Below the pieces are notes generated by a model. The model worked only from the letters and a program-made list of their open reading frames with translations. It did not search any database and was not told the DNA's origin. Of a DNA stretch of 64,000 nt, positions 42,740 to 51,728 are shown one piece after another. The position numbers were made by a program, and so were the translations under genes. Origin of the DNA: Sphingopyxis indica (GTDB lineage: Bacteria > Pseudomonadota > Alphaproteobacteria > Sphingomonadales > Sphingomonadaceae); NCBI RefSeq assembly GCF_900188185.1, contig NZ_FZPA01000008.1, positions 1 through 64,000 of the forward strand. Reading direction: 5' to 3'. Every line of letters begins with the position of its first letter. The stretch's first letter is position 1.

Positions 42740-44854
42740 TTATTCAGCAGCGATCGCCGCCGGTTCGTCCGGCTCGCTGAGCTCGCCTGCCTCGTCGTCA
42801 TCGGCAAGGAATGCAGGCAGCGCTTCGGTCTCGTCGTCAGGCCGGTCCGCCGCGTCCCCATCCAGGGGCGCTAGTCGGAGCGGCTCGGGAAGCCAGCCGC
42901 TATCGGCGAGAAGCCTTTCGGCCTCTTTCGCCATGTCACCCTTTTTGAGGTGGTCGATGAGCTGCGCGGCCTGTTCGCCGGCGCCCTCGCGCACCGCTTC
43001 GAGGATTCGCGGTTTGGTCACCCGGCCGAGATAATTGCCGACCGTCGGCCGCCACCCGATCGCTACCATGTCGAGACCGAGCGCACGTGCGAGCCGATTC
43101 GCCTCATGGATGCGTTGCTGCACGCCATGCTGCGTCGGGCCGGCGCCATAGGGATTGGCCTTTTCGTAGAGCGCGTTGACGCCGAACGACACGCAATGGG
43201 CCAGAAGCGCCATGCGGCTCGTCTCGTCGAGGCCATCGATACGATCCCACAAAGCGTCGTCGTCGGTCGGCAGGTCGTTCTTCCACGCGTCCTGGCGTTC
43301 TTCGACGGCCTTGGCGGACGCGCTGTCCTTCAGATCGTCCGCCTGCACGGGGAAGAAGACGTGGCGCACCGAAGCCTCCAGGCATCCCGGCGCAGCGATA
43401 TGCTGGAAGGTATCGCGCACGAGCTTGTGCAGGAGCGCGGTCATCGCGATATGCGGGTTGCCCGCAAGCGCATCGCGCAGCGCGAGGGTGCGATGTGCCG
43501 TCAACTCGGTCACCAACCGCTCGGGCAGCGGCTTGATGAAATCCTCCTCTTCGTCATCGTCCTGGGACTCGTCGCCCAGCGTGATCACGGTGCGTTGAAC
43601 GGTAGCGTCGTCCTCGGAGCCGGGATGGCCGGCGCCCGGTGCGTCAGTCTCCTCGCTGCCGACCGGAGCCTCGTCCTCGGGGCGAACATAGCCGCGATCG
43701 ACGCTGAGCCGGCCATCATGCGCGATGCTGACGAAAGCGCCGGCCCGCACGACCTCGGCGGGATGGTAGGCGACCGGGCGCGCCTCGAAGCTTTCGAGTG
43801 CGGCCTCGATTTCACCAAGCCGCTCATCCACCTCATCGGGCAGTTCGTCCGCTTCGGCATATTCGGATTCGAGGCGGTCATATTCTTCGCCCAGCGCGGT
43901 TCGCGTGGCGCGCTCCTCATCGGTCAGGTCGATCGGCGTGCCGGTGAGTTCGCGCAATCCATGGGTGTGGCCATAGGGAAAGTCGGCGGCGACCTGAATC
44001 CATTTCCAGCCTTCGCCGGCGATGCTTTCCGCTTCGGCCTTCAGCTTGTCGGCAACGAGCCGTTCGAGCAGCGGGACGTCTTCGACCCATCCGCCGTCGT
44101 CATCCTGGAACAGGTCGCGCATGACCGCGCCGCCAGCCTCTTCGTAGGCCTCGAGCGTGACGAAACGCACGCGCCGGTCCGAGGCGCGGACCGTGTTTTC
44201 GGTCAGCATGCGGCGGATCTGATAGGGCTCCTTCGACCAGCTATGCTCGATCGCTTCCCAGACTTGCTCCTGGCGCGCGGGATCGGCCGAGACGGTGAAG
44301 GCCATGAGCTGTTCGAGCGTCATGGCGTCGTCGGCGTAAAGCTCGAGGAGCTTCTCCGACACGGAGACCAGCTTGAGCCGCTGCTTGACGATGTTGAGCG
44401 ACACGAAGAAGCGCGCGGCGATCTCCTCCTCGCTCAAGCCTTGTTCGCGCAGAGTCTGGAAGGCGCGGAACTGGTCCAGCGGATGCAGCGGCGCGCGCTG
44501 TACATTCTCGACGAGCGAATCCTCCTCGGCCGAGATGTCGGTGCCGGTCTCGCGCACAATGCAGGGGACGGGCGCGGTTCGCGCGAGCCGCTTTTTCTTG
44601 GCGAGGAGTTCGAGCGCCCGGAAGCGGCGACCGCCGGCCGGAATCTCGAACATGCCGGTCTCGCCGCCGTCGGCGTCGAGAACCGGCCGCACGTTGAGGC
44701 TCTGGAGGAGGCCGCGGCGGGCGATGTCCTCGGCGAGTTCCTCGATCGAGACGCCGGCCTTGACGCGCCGGACGTTCGACTGGCTGAGCACGAGCTTGTT
44801 GAAGGGAATGTCGCGCGAGGCGCTGAGGGTGATTTTCTGAACGGCAGTAGCCAT
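42740..44854 (-). CDS. parB: ParB/Spo0J-family nuclease-like protein (ICE type)
   Basis: 704 residues, much longer than chromosomal ParB. The N-terminal ParB/sulfiredoxin domain runs about 10-120 (RDIPFNKLVLSQSNVRRVKA, LLQSLNVRPVLDAD, IPAGGRRFRALELLAKKKRL, SLVENVQRAPLHPLDQFRAF), then the HTH (LSEEEIAARFFVSLNIVKQR) and a long acidic C-terminal region with a DDDEEEDF cluster. A close relative starts at 62928. It has no adjacent ParA, so a role in DNA protection or regulation instead of partition is possible. Start at 44854 is set by the leader and GGAG. Confidence 0.92.
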   Translation of the reverse strand: MATAVQKITLSASRDIPFNKLVLSQSNVRRVKAGVSIEELAEDIARRGLLQSLNVRPVLDADGGETGMFEIPAGGRRFRALELLAKKKRLARTAPVPCIVRETGTDISAEEDSLVENVQRAPLHPLDQFRAFQTLREQGLSEEEIAARFFVSLNIVKQRLKLVSVSEKLLELYADDAMTLEQLMAFTVSADPARQEQVWEAIEHSWSKEPYQIRRMLTENTVRASDRRVRFVTLEAYEEAGGAVMRDLFQDDDGGWVEDVPLLERLVADKLKAEAESIAGEGWKWIQVAADFPYGHTHGLRELTGTPIDLTDEERATRTALGEEYDRLESEYAEADELPDEVDERLGEIEAALESFEARPVAYHPAEVVRAGAFVSIAHDGRLSVDRGYVRPEDEAPVGSEETDAPGAGHPGSEDDATVQRTVITLGDESQDDDEEEDFIKPLPERLVTELTAHRTLALRDALAGNPHIAMTALLHKLVRDTFQHIAAPGCLEASVRHVFFPVQADDLKDSASAKAVEERQDAWKNDLPTDDDALWDRIDGLDETSRMALLAHCVSFGVNALYEKANPYGAGPTQHGVQQRIHEANRLARALGLDMVAIGWRPTVGNYLGRVTKPRILEAVREGAGEQAAQLIDHLKKGDMAKEAERLLADSGWLPEPLRLAPLDGDAADRPDDETEALPAFLADDDEAGELSEPDEPAAIAAE

Positions 44855-44940
44855 CGGGATATACTCCGCGACGGGCGCCGAGAGCCTCTCTCTCGGCTTG
44901 AAACCCGTCACGGAAAAAGGGCGGAGCCCTCTTACTCTCT
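44855..44940 (-). promoter_or_regulatory. Structured 5' leader of parB (nested-stem motif, copy 1)
   Basis: On the minus strand: AGAGTAAGAG element (within 44929-44940), outer stem P1 CCGTGACGGG (44904-44913) with CCCGTCGCGG (44866-44875), inner hairpin GCCGAGAG-AGAGG-CTCTCGGC, then GGAG overlapping the end of P1 and ATG at 44854. The whole motif recurs at least four more times in this window. Confidence 0.8.
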
Positions 44941-45036
44941 GCGGCGGCGATCCGCCTGGGCGGTACGGAAAGACGCAAGGCCGCAAGCGCGCCGATGCGT
45001 AGAACCGGATCGGCGGGATGGCAGGGACGCGCGGCA

Positions 45037-45954
45037 TCAGACGCCGCACAGCCCCTCGCATTCGTTCGGCCAGAGATCGAGCTGGCCGCGATCGGCGTCG
45101 GTCGTAAGATCGGCCTTGTCGAGGGGAACGGCGGAGCGATGCAGATAGACCTCACCGCGGATTTTGCGGAAACCCGTGCGAATGTTGCGATCGACCCACA
45201 CGGCATCGGCCCAGGAGTCGGGATCATGGTCGCGCATGTGCCGCCAATGATCGTCGGAATGAAATGGACAGCCGATGCAGCTACTCCGGGGTGGCCGAGG
45301 ATAGCCGTTGCGCTTGAGCCAGCGCAGGCAGTCGTGCCGGGTCATGCGGCGTTCGATCAGCGGCCAGCGGTTGACCTGCCACGCTTCGAACGAGGGCTTC
45401 ATGCGGAGCACCTCGTCGAGCGAGATGCCGATCCATTGTTCAGCGACCGGCGTTGCAGGCGACCGCCGACCGGCGATGCCGAGCAGCTCGCGGACCTTTC
45501 GGCGGATCGGCACGATCTTGTAGTCGCCGGTGCATTGGCGGCGGATCATGCCGACGCCTACCCGCTCGGTCTTGAGGATGCGGGCGCCGACGACAACGAG
45601 ATCGCCATTTGCGTCTTCGTCGTAAACGGGGAGCTCGGTGCCGGCGGGCGTGACATTGCGGGTGAAGGCCGGGATCGAAGCCCAGCGCTCCCCTTTGGCG
45701 CCGGCAAGTAGATCGGCGCGCAGGTTGCCGGCCGACACGATGTGGACGGGGAACGGCAGGACGTTGGGCGACTTCAGCCAGGCGAGATGTTCGTAGACCG
45801 CCTTGGGCTCCCATCCGGTATCGGCGAAGATGGCGCAGTCGGGCATCGGACCGATCTCGCCATGTGCGGCCATCAAGGCGAGCGTAGTCGATTGAACCCC
45901 AGCGCCGAGGCTGAGGACGCGTAGGCGGATGTCCGCCGGCTCTTTGGTCGTCAT
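45037..45954 (-). CDS. PP-loop (PAPS-reductase-like) enzyme
   Basis: 305 residues. The PP-loop VLSLGAGVQSTTLALMAAHG (12-31) binds ATP/adenylate; CAIFADTGWEPKAVYEHLAW follows; a CxxC-type site is in RSSCIGCPFHSDDHWRHMRD. The protein resembles the phage/ICE branch of phosphoadenosine phosphosulfate reductases, not sulfate-assimilation CysH, since its neighbours are parB and DUF932. Relatives of this fold modify DNA or tRNA (DndC, TtcA); a DNA-modification role is speculative. It has leader copy 2. Confidence 0.88.
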   Translation of the reverse strand: MTTKEPADIRLRVLSLGAGVQSTTLALMAAHGEIGPMPDCAIFADTGWEPKAVYEHLAWLKSPNVLPFPVHIVSAGNLRADLLAGAKGERWASIPAFTRNVTPAGTELPVYDEDANGDLVVVGARILKTERVGVGMIRRQCTGDYKIVPIRRKVRELLGIAGRRSPATPVAEQWIGISLDEVLRMKPSFEAWQVNRWPLIERRMTRHDCLRWLKRNGYPRPPRSSCIGCPFHSDDHWRHMRDHDPDSWADAVWVDRNIRTGFRKIRGEVYLHRSAVPLDKADLTTDADRGQLDLWPNECEGLCGV

Positions 45955-46040
45955 CGGGATAATCTCCGCGATGGGCGGCCGGGAGCCGGTCTCTCGGCCT
46001 TCAACCCATCACGGAGCGAGGCGCGGCCCTCGCACTTGGG
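45955..46040 (-). promoter_or_regulatory. Structured 5' leader of the PP-loop gene (copy 2)
   Basis: P1 is CCGTGATGGG (46005-46014) with CCCATCGCGG (45966-45975), keeping all ten pairs by a compensatory U-A for C-G change relative to copy 1. The inner hairpin is GGCCGAGAG-ACCGG-CTCCCGGCC (one mismatch). GGAG follows, eight to nine bases before ATG. Confidence 0.78.
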
Positions 46041-46128
46041 AGGACCGCGCCGCGGAACGTCGAAGCGTGAAGACGGAAGCGTGCAAAACCGGAGAGCCGG
46101 AAAGCCGTCTCCCCGGTTTTTCGGAAAG

Positions 46129-47322
46129 TCAGGCTGCCCGGTCCATCAGCCTCTTGGCCTTGGCTTCCATATCGAGGCGGGCGTCCTGATAGGGCTTGTG
46201 CCGCGCGACGGCGGTGATGCCTTGCACGAAGTCGAAGACGCTTTCCGGCGGCCGGCCTTCCTCGGCCAGCACGGTCTCGATGATCTTGCCGGTTTCGGCC
46301 TTGGAAAAGCCCCGCCGACGCAGGAAATCGCTGCGATCCTCGTCGTTCTTCGCCACGATCCGCTCGCGCGCGGCCCTGATGCCGTTGACGAAAGGCATGG
46401 GTGAGGAATCCGCGAAGTTCAGCAGTGCGGGCGCGGCCTCATGGGCGAAGCGGGAGGCTGCATATTTGGAGTGACGGATGGTGATTTCCTCGAAATCCTC
46501 CACCCCCCACAGCATCCTGTTCTGGCAGACGGCGCGAAGATAGAAGGACGCGATGCCGAGCGTTTTTGCTCCGACCTCGCTGTTCCAGGCATAAAAGCCG
46601 CGGAAGAACAGGTCGGGCGAACCGTCTGGCAGACGCCCGGCCTCGATGGGGTTGAGATCGTCGACGAGGAAGACAAACACGTCGCGATCGGAGGCATAAA
46701 GCGTGGTCGTGTCCTTCGCGACATCGACATGGGGGTTGTAGATCCCGGTCGACCAGTCGAGCACACCAGGGACCTTCCAGCGCGTATCGCCGGTGCCATT
46801 GCCGGCGATACGCTGGATGGCTTCGATCAGCTCATAGTCGTGGATGCGGCCATAGTCGGGGCCGGTTACGGCGCGCAGCTCGACGCGGCCGTCTTCGATC
46901 TCGAAAGTCTTGACCTGCTCGGCTCGATGCGAAGTCAGGCCATATTGCAGATTGATGCCGGCGAGCGCGGCTGGAAGCTGGCGGAGATAGGCAGCCGGGG
47001 CGCCGACCAGGCTGGCAAGCTGGCCGAAGCTCCAGTGCGTCGGTGCGATGGGCGCATCAGCGCCCGGCACGATGAGCGCGAGGCGTTCCGGGTCGGAGCG
47101 GTTCGCCTCGACCTGGACCAGGGCGCTGTCCACCACACGCGTCTTGCTGCGCTCGGACCGCTCGCGCACGGTTCGCGCGAGGTCGGAAAGGGAAAGAAAG
47201 CGTTCGTCGTCGGGGCGCGAGAACCACTCGGACGAGACACGGCCGATCCGCTGGCCGCGGCTGACATCGACCTTGTAGCCGCCATCGGCGCCGCGGTTGG
47301 CATCGAGAACCTGCATAGTCAT
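46129..47322 (-). CDS. DUF932 protein
   Basis: 397 residues. DUF932 blocks: THWSFGQLASLVGAPAAYLR, QLPAALAGINLQYGLTSHRA, VELRAVTGPDYGRIHDYELI, LYASDRDVFVFLVDDLNPIE, FFRGFYAWNSEVGAKTLGIA, SFYLRAVCQNRMLWGVEDFE. Plasmid and phage proteins of this family are widespread, often near anti-restriction genes; biochemical role unknown. The ATG at 47322 follows leader copy 3. Confidence 0.9.
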   Translation of the reverse strand: MTMQVLDANRGADGGYKVDVSRGQRIGRVSSEWFSRPDDERFLSLSDLARTVRERSERSKTRVVDSALVQVEANRSDPERLALIVPGADAPIAPTHWSFGQLASLVGAPAAYLRQLPAALAGINLQYGLTSHRAEQVKTFEIEDGRVELRAVTGPDYGRIHDYELIEAIQRIAGNGTGDTRWKVPGVLDWSTGIYNPHVDVAKDTTTLYASDRDVFVFLVDDLNPIEAGRLPDGSPDLFFRGFYAWNSEVGAKTLGIASFYLRAVCQNRMLWGVEDFEEITIRHSKYAASRFAHEAAPALLNFADSSPMPFVNGIRAARERIVAKNDEDRSDFLRRRGFSKAETGKIIETVLAEEGRPPESVFDFVQGITAVARHKPYQDARLDMEAKAKRLMDRAA

Positions 47323-47406
47323 GGGACAAAACTCCATGACGGGCACCGGAGGGCCTCTCCCTCGGCTTTCAACCCGTCACGGAAAATTGGTCCGCACTCT
47401 CGCTCT
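47323..47406 (-). promoter_or_regulatory. Structured 5' leader of the DUF932 gene (copy 3)
   Basis: AGAGCGAGAG (47397-47406), P1 CCGTGACGGG (47373-47382) with CCCGTCATGG (47334-47343), inner hairpin with loop AGAGG between GCCGAGGG and CCCTCCGGT (one bulge), then GGAG and ATG. Confidence 0.78.
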
Positions 47407-47595
47407 AGGGGGCGTTGCGGGGATCTCCCCGCTTGAAGGGGTCGGCCGAGACTACGGGCTCGGCCGCGGGGGAAATCCTTCCCCTCCAGGTACATGGTTA
47501 AAGTGATTTTAAGCTTGGAGGGAAGGTCTTTGTTTACCGCTTGCGACTATTTTGGTCGCATCCCTTGCTATACTCAGGTTCCAGGCGGTTGAACG

Positions 47596-49479
47596 TTGCT
47601 CCGCATTCAAAATCAAATTCTTCGGATGATCGCGAATGGCGAAGGGCTTGATGAGACTGCGCAACAGATTTGCAAAAGTTTCGAGGCGGCCGCGCCGCAC
47701 CTGATTTGTTCGATCGTAAGCGTCGACCGGGCCGGTCTTATCCATCCACTTGCCGCACCTGGCTTGCCGGCGGACTATTGCGCGGCGCTTGATGGGCTGT
47801 TGATCGGGCCGGAAGTCGGCTCGTGCGGTACGGCGGCGTACCGGCGCGAAGGTGTCGTGATCGAGGACATCCGCCGAGATGCGCGCTTCGCGGACGCCGT
47901 TGCGCTCCTTGGAGGCCTCGATCTTAAAGCTTGCTGGTCGTTTCCGGTGATCGATACGGATCAAGACGTGGTCGCTGTCCTGGCCGCGTATTGCCGCGAT
48001 CCGAGAGGACCGCAGGCGGATGAGCGCGAGCTGGCGGAGACCTGTGTCGAGCTGTGTGCGACGGCGCTGCGCCGCCATGCTCAAGCGATCGATCGTGAGC
48101 GCCGGGCGACGATTGACGCGCTGACGGGACTTCCGAACCGGGCGGCCTGGAGTGCCGCGCTCGCCAACATCCCCTGCGATGAGCCGGGGTCGTGGGGCAT
48201 GTTCGTCATTGACCTCGACAATCTCAAAATCGTCAACGACACCTTCGGCCATCTTGCCGGCGATGCCCTGATCCGGGCAGCGGCGAAGCGGGTGGCGCGG
48301 GTGATGGCGCCCGACCCCACCTTCCGGCTCGGCGGCGACGAATTTGCGGTCATCATCCGCGCGCCGAGCATGTTGGCCGATCTCGATGCTGCAGCGGAGC
48401 GGATTTTCGGTGCGCTGGCTGAACCGGTAAGCTGCGCGGGTCACGCAGTTATGCCGAGCGCGACAATCGGCGGGGCCGTGCTAGGACCGGATGAGGCGAC
48501 CGCGCTGGCCGTGAACGAGGCAGCGGATTTCGCGCTCTATCATGCCAAGGAGACGGGTCGAGGCGGTTTCGTTCGCTACTGGCCGGGGATCGGATCGCGC
48601 ATCACACACCGCCGCGACGCGATCCGCGACGTGACACAGGCCCTGGCGGAGGGTCGGATCGAGGCGCATTATCAACCGGTGGTCCGGCTCGACACCGGCG
48701 AGATTGCCGGGCTTGAAGCGTTGTGCCGCATGCGCGACAAGGACGGGGCGATCATCGCAGCCGAGGCGTTTCACGAGGCCACCTCGGATGCCCATGTCGC
48801 CATCGAATTGACCGGCTACATGGCGCAGACCATTGCGAATGACGTTGCCTGGTGGCGTGATAACGGCCTGCCGATCGGGCATATCGGCCTCAATGTCTCG
48901 ATGGCGGACTTTTACACCGGCAGCATCCTGCAAAAGCTCGAAGCTGCGTTCGACAGCTCGGACATAGGGCTGGACCGTCTCATTCTTGAAGTCAGCGAGG
49001 ACGCCTACGCGGGTCGGCGTGACCGTGTGGTGGCCAGGGAGCTCGCGCGACTGCGCGCAGCCGGCGTGCGGGTGGCGCTTGACGATTTCGGCAAAGGCTA
49101 TGCGTCGCTGACACATGTGCTCGATGTTCCGGTCGACATCATCAAGATCGACCGGACGCTGATTGGGCGGCTTTGGCCGGACGATCCGGGCATGATCATG
49201 ATCGAGGGACTGATCGAGACAGCCAGGAGGCTGGGGATTGCCATTGTGGCGGAAGGAATCGAGACCGAGGTCGAGGCCAGCCAGCTCTGGGCGATGGGCT
49301 GCGAACTTGGCCAGGGGTTTGCGTTCGCGCGGGCAGCCGATCGCGAAACCATGGCGGCGCTGCTGCGCCGGCACGGCGCTGGAGTCCCCGACGCAACTCC
49401 GCTTTATGCGGGGAGCATGGCGCCGCACACGGCGCCGGGCCGGCCGGAATGGGCGAAACGCCGCACCAGCGCCGGATAA
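47596..49479 (+). CDS. GAF-GGDEF-EAL cyclic-di-GMP protein
   Basis: 627 residues from a TTG at 47596 (ATG at 47626 is an alternative). GAF domain at about 15-160 (EVGSCGTAAYRREGVVIEDI), GGDEF domain with intact RLGGDEF (244-250), EAL domain with GLEALCR (372-378), NVSMADF, DDFGKGYASLTHV (Lys in place of the usual Thr), IKIDR and AEGIETEVEASQLWAMGCEL. Both catalytic signatures look intact, so it may make and degrade c-di-GMP under a ligand signal. It is divergent from DUF932 and could bias the host toward attachment, which favours mating (inference). Confidence 0.93.
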   Translation: MLRIQNQILRMIANGEGLDETAQQICKSFEAAAPHLICSIVSVDRAGLIHPLAAPGLPADYCAALDGLLIGPEVGSCGTAAYRREGVVIEDIRRDARFADAVALLGGLDLKACWSFPVIDTDQDVVAVLAAYCRDPRGPQADERELAETCVELCATALRRHAQAIDRERRATIDALTGLPNRAAWSAALANIPCDEPGSWGMFVIDLDNLKIVNDTFGHLAGDALIRAAAKRVARVMAPDPTFRLGGDEFAVIIRAPSMLADLDAAAERIFGALAEPVSCAGHAVMPSATIGGAVLGPDEATALAVNEAADFALYHAKETGRGGFVRYWPGIGSRITHRRDAIRDVTQALAEGRIEAHYQPVVRLDTGEIAGLEALCRMRDKDGAIIAAEAFHEATSDAHVAIELTGYMAQTIANDVAWWRDNGLPIGHIGLNVSMADFYTGSILQKLEAAFDSSDIGLDRLILEVSEDAYAGRRDRVVARELARLRAAGVRVALDDFGKGYASLTHVLDVPVDIIKIDRTLIGRLWPDDPGMIMIEGLIETARRLGIAIVAEGIETEVEASQLWAMGCELGQGFAFARAADRETMAALLRRHGAGVPDATPLYAGSMAPHTAPGRPEWAKRRTSAG

Positions 49480-49520
49480 GCGCAATTGAGATCGAGGCAG
49501 GCGGCGGTTAGTCTGCGGCT

Positions 49521-50159
49521 ATGGCAAAGCCTGAGTCTCTGTCGCTTTGCGGCAATCGCCTGCTGGATGCAGCGATCGACCAGTTCGGCCGCATGGGCCG
49601 CAACGGTGCAAGCACGCGTGCGATCGCGGCGGCGGCCGGAACGACGATGTCGGCGATCACTTATCATTTCGGCGGCAAGGACGGCATCTATCTCGCCGCG
49701 GCCGGGCATATTGCCGACCATCTGGAGCGGGTGCTGGCCCCAAGCCTGGATGGCGCGGCGATGCCGGTCGCGAGCGATGACGAGGCACTCCTCGCGGAGA
49801 TCGACCGGCTCGTGGCGGCGCTCCTCGATCTGATGCTGGATGAGCGCAGCGCGGACTGGGCGCGCTTTGTGTCGCGTGAGCAACTGGAGCCCACGGAGGC
49901 GTTCGAGATTCTCTACGATCGCTTGCTGAAGCGCGTCGGCGAAAGGCTCGCTGCCCTGATCGCTGGGCTCGGGCATGGCCGGTGGGACGATAGCTCGATA
50001 CGGGTAAAGGCGTTGGCCATTCTCGGCCAGGTTCGAATCTTCGGCACGGCGCCAGGCATGGTGCGGCGGATGACGGGGCTCGATCCGGCCAAACCGGAGG
50101 ACAAGGCGGCGATCGAGGCGCACTTGCTCGCCGTTTGTCGCGCCGCCGCGCTTGCGTGA
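49521..50159 (+). CDS. TetR-family regulator with DUF1956-like C-terminus
   Basis: 212 residues. HTH at about 10-55 (NRLLDAAIDQFGRMGRNGAS, TRAIAAAAGTTMSAITYHFG, GKDGIYLAAAGHIADHLERV). The C-terminal part (DLMLDERSADWARFVSREQL, EILYDRLLKRVGERLAALIA, LGQVRIFGTAPGMVRRMTGL) matches the CerR/DUF1956 branch. It starts 41 bases after the GGDEF-EAL gene on the same strand and may share its transcript. Confidence 0.9.
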   Translation: MAKPESLSLCGNRLLDAAIDQFGRMGRNGASTRAIAAAAGTTMSAITYHFGGKDGIYLAAAGHIADHLERVLAPSLDGAAMPVASDDEALLAEIDRLVAALLDLMLDERSADWARFVSREQLEPTEAFEILYDRLLKRVGERLAALIAGLGHGRWDDSSIRVKALAILGQVRIFGTAPGMVRRMTGLDPAKPEDKAAIEAHLLAVCRAAALA

Positions 50160-50261
50160 CGGGCAGCGCCGGTTTGCGGTTGCCGATCTCGAGTTCGGGG
50201 CGAGACGGCTCCGACAGTCCCGAGTTCGCCTTGCGACGAACCATCGCCACGTCACATTAAC

Positions 50262-50912
50262 TCAGTCGCTTATGGACAGGTCGTTCGCATATGCCCGGCA
50301 GAACAGGTCGGTTGCAGCCCTTATCCGCTCACGGTCGCGCGCAGGATTCGGCTCCTGTCCGAAGCGCCGTTCGAGATCCCCCAAACCGACGCACAGGCTG
50401 ATAAATAGCTCAGCGGCGATCCCTGGATCCCCGATTCGCAGCGCCTTTGCGTCTTTCATTGCGGAAAGGAGTTTGGAAAGTGCCGTCGTTACTCGGTGCG
50501 GTCCTGCGGCGAGAAAGGCGGCCCCCACATCTGGCTCATTTTCCGCCTCGGCAGCGATTTGTCGCTTGAACCGCACCATCTCAGGTTGAGAAATGAAGGT
50601 TACAACGGCTTGGCCAAAGGCCGTTAACTGCTCGTCCAGCCTGCCCGCTGCGAATTGGTCGAAGGAAAATTGATGGCGTATCCGTTTACACTCGTCTTCC
50701 ACCGCCGCGATGAACAGCTCCCGTTTGCCACCGAAATGTTTGTAGACGGTGACCTTCGAGACGTGTGCGTCAGCGGCGATCTGCTCAATTGAAGCCTGGG
50801 CCAACCCAATTTCGAAGAAAATACGCTTGGCAGAGGCTATGATTGCCTGGCGCTTTGCGGTGTCGACGGGACGCCCGGCGCGTCGCGAATGATGTTCAGG
50901 CATGTTATGCAT
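50262..50912 (-). CDS. TetR/AcrR-family regulator
   Basis: 216 residues from 50912 (an ATG three codons in is also possible). HTH: RQAIIASAKRIFFEIGLAQA, SIEQIAADAHVSKVTVYKHF, GGKRELFIAAVEDECKRIRH. The C-terminal domain is of the TetR_C_7/AefR type (QPEMVRFKRQIAAEAENEPD, VTTALSKLLSAMKDAKALRI). AefR-type regulators often control efflux. No target gene is adjacent, and it may be a leftover of a larger cargo. Confidence 0.9.
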   Translation of the reverse strand: MHNMPEHHSRRAGRPVDTAKRQAIIASAKRIFFEIGLAQASIEQIAADAHVSKVTVYKHFGGKRELFIAAVEDECKRIRHQFSFDQFAAGRLDEQLTAFGQAVVTFISQPEMVRFKRQIAAEAENEPDVGAAFLAAGPHRVTTALSKLLSAMKDAKALRIGDPGIAAELFISLCVGLGDLERRFGQEPNPARDRERIRAATDLFCRAYANDLSISD

Positions 50913-50983
50913 TCCGGCGACTTGGGCGCTGGGTAGGCTAATAGAGACCCAGCAAGGGGAACGAAAGTGTTAGGGCAAAACGG

Positions 50984-51649
50984 GTGTGCAATCTTTACTC
51001 GGTGACCAAGGGCCAGGTGGCGATTCGCGATCTGTTCGGCGCGATGAACGACTATTCTGGTAACTTACCGTCAATGCCGGGTGTATTTCCTGATTATTCG
51101 GCGCCGATCGTGCGTCGCTCGATCGATGGCGCGCTCGAACTGGCGCTGGCCCGCTGGGGGATGCCGTCGCCGGCGTTCGCGCTCAAGGGAAAGCGGGTGG
51201 ACAAGGGCGTCACCAATATCCGTAATACGGCGAGTCCCCATTGGCGGCGATGGCTCGCGCCTGCAAATCGGTGCCTCGTGCCGTTCACATCTTTTTCCGA
51301 ACCCGCGCGCGGTCCCGATGGAAAGTCCGAGCCGGTGTGGTTTGCGCTGGACGAAGAGCGCCCACTCGCTTTCTTTGCGGGGGTGTGGACCAGTTGGAGG
51401 TCGACCCGCAAGCTCGCGGAAGGCGAGGTGAGCTGCGATCTCTATGGATTTCTGACCACCGACGCGAACGAAGAGGTCGGCGCCGTCCATCCCAAGGCCA
51501 TGCCGGTGATTTTGACGGCAGCGCGAGACTGGACGCGTTGGCTCTCTGAGCCGTGGAACGAAGCGCGAGCGCTACAGCGACCCTTGCCGGACGGGTCGCT
51601 GCAGACTGTCGCGCGGGGCGAAAAGGAAGATCCAGCGCGATTGGGCTGA
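50984..51649 (+). CDS. SRAP (SOS response-associated peptidase, YedK/HMCES-like)
   Basis: 221 residues from a GTG, so that Cys2 is exposed after Met removal ([20 protein letters not shown]). Further SRAP features: [65 protein letters not shown] and [19 protein letters not shown] with the conserved His. These proteins cross-link to abasic sites in single-stranded DNA. Its place near the imuAB-dnaE2 operon makes a repair/mutagenesis cargo module. Confidence 0.92.
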   Translation: MCNLYSVTKGQVAIRDLFGAMNDYSGNLPSMPGVFPDYSAPIVRRSIDGALELALARWGMPSPAFALKGKRVDKGVTNIRNTASPHWRRWLAPANRCLVPFTSFSEPARGPDGKSEPVWFALDEERPLAFFAGVWTSWRSTRKLAEGEVSCDLYGFLTTDANEEVGAVHPKAMPVILTAARDWTRWLSEPWNEARALQRPLPDGSLQTVARGEKEDPARLG

Positions 51650-51728
51650 GCATGCGGCAGCGGGCGGCGGTCAGCTCGCGGATTGACGAGGGTTTTGGGT
51701 GCCCATCGCGGCAAGAAGGGTATCGAAT

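Noticed and set aside
42950..45148. 732-codon open frame on the plus strand
   Set aside because: Exactly antisense to parB, which has clear family motifs and a leader with a ribosome site.
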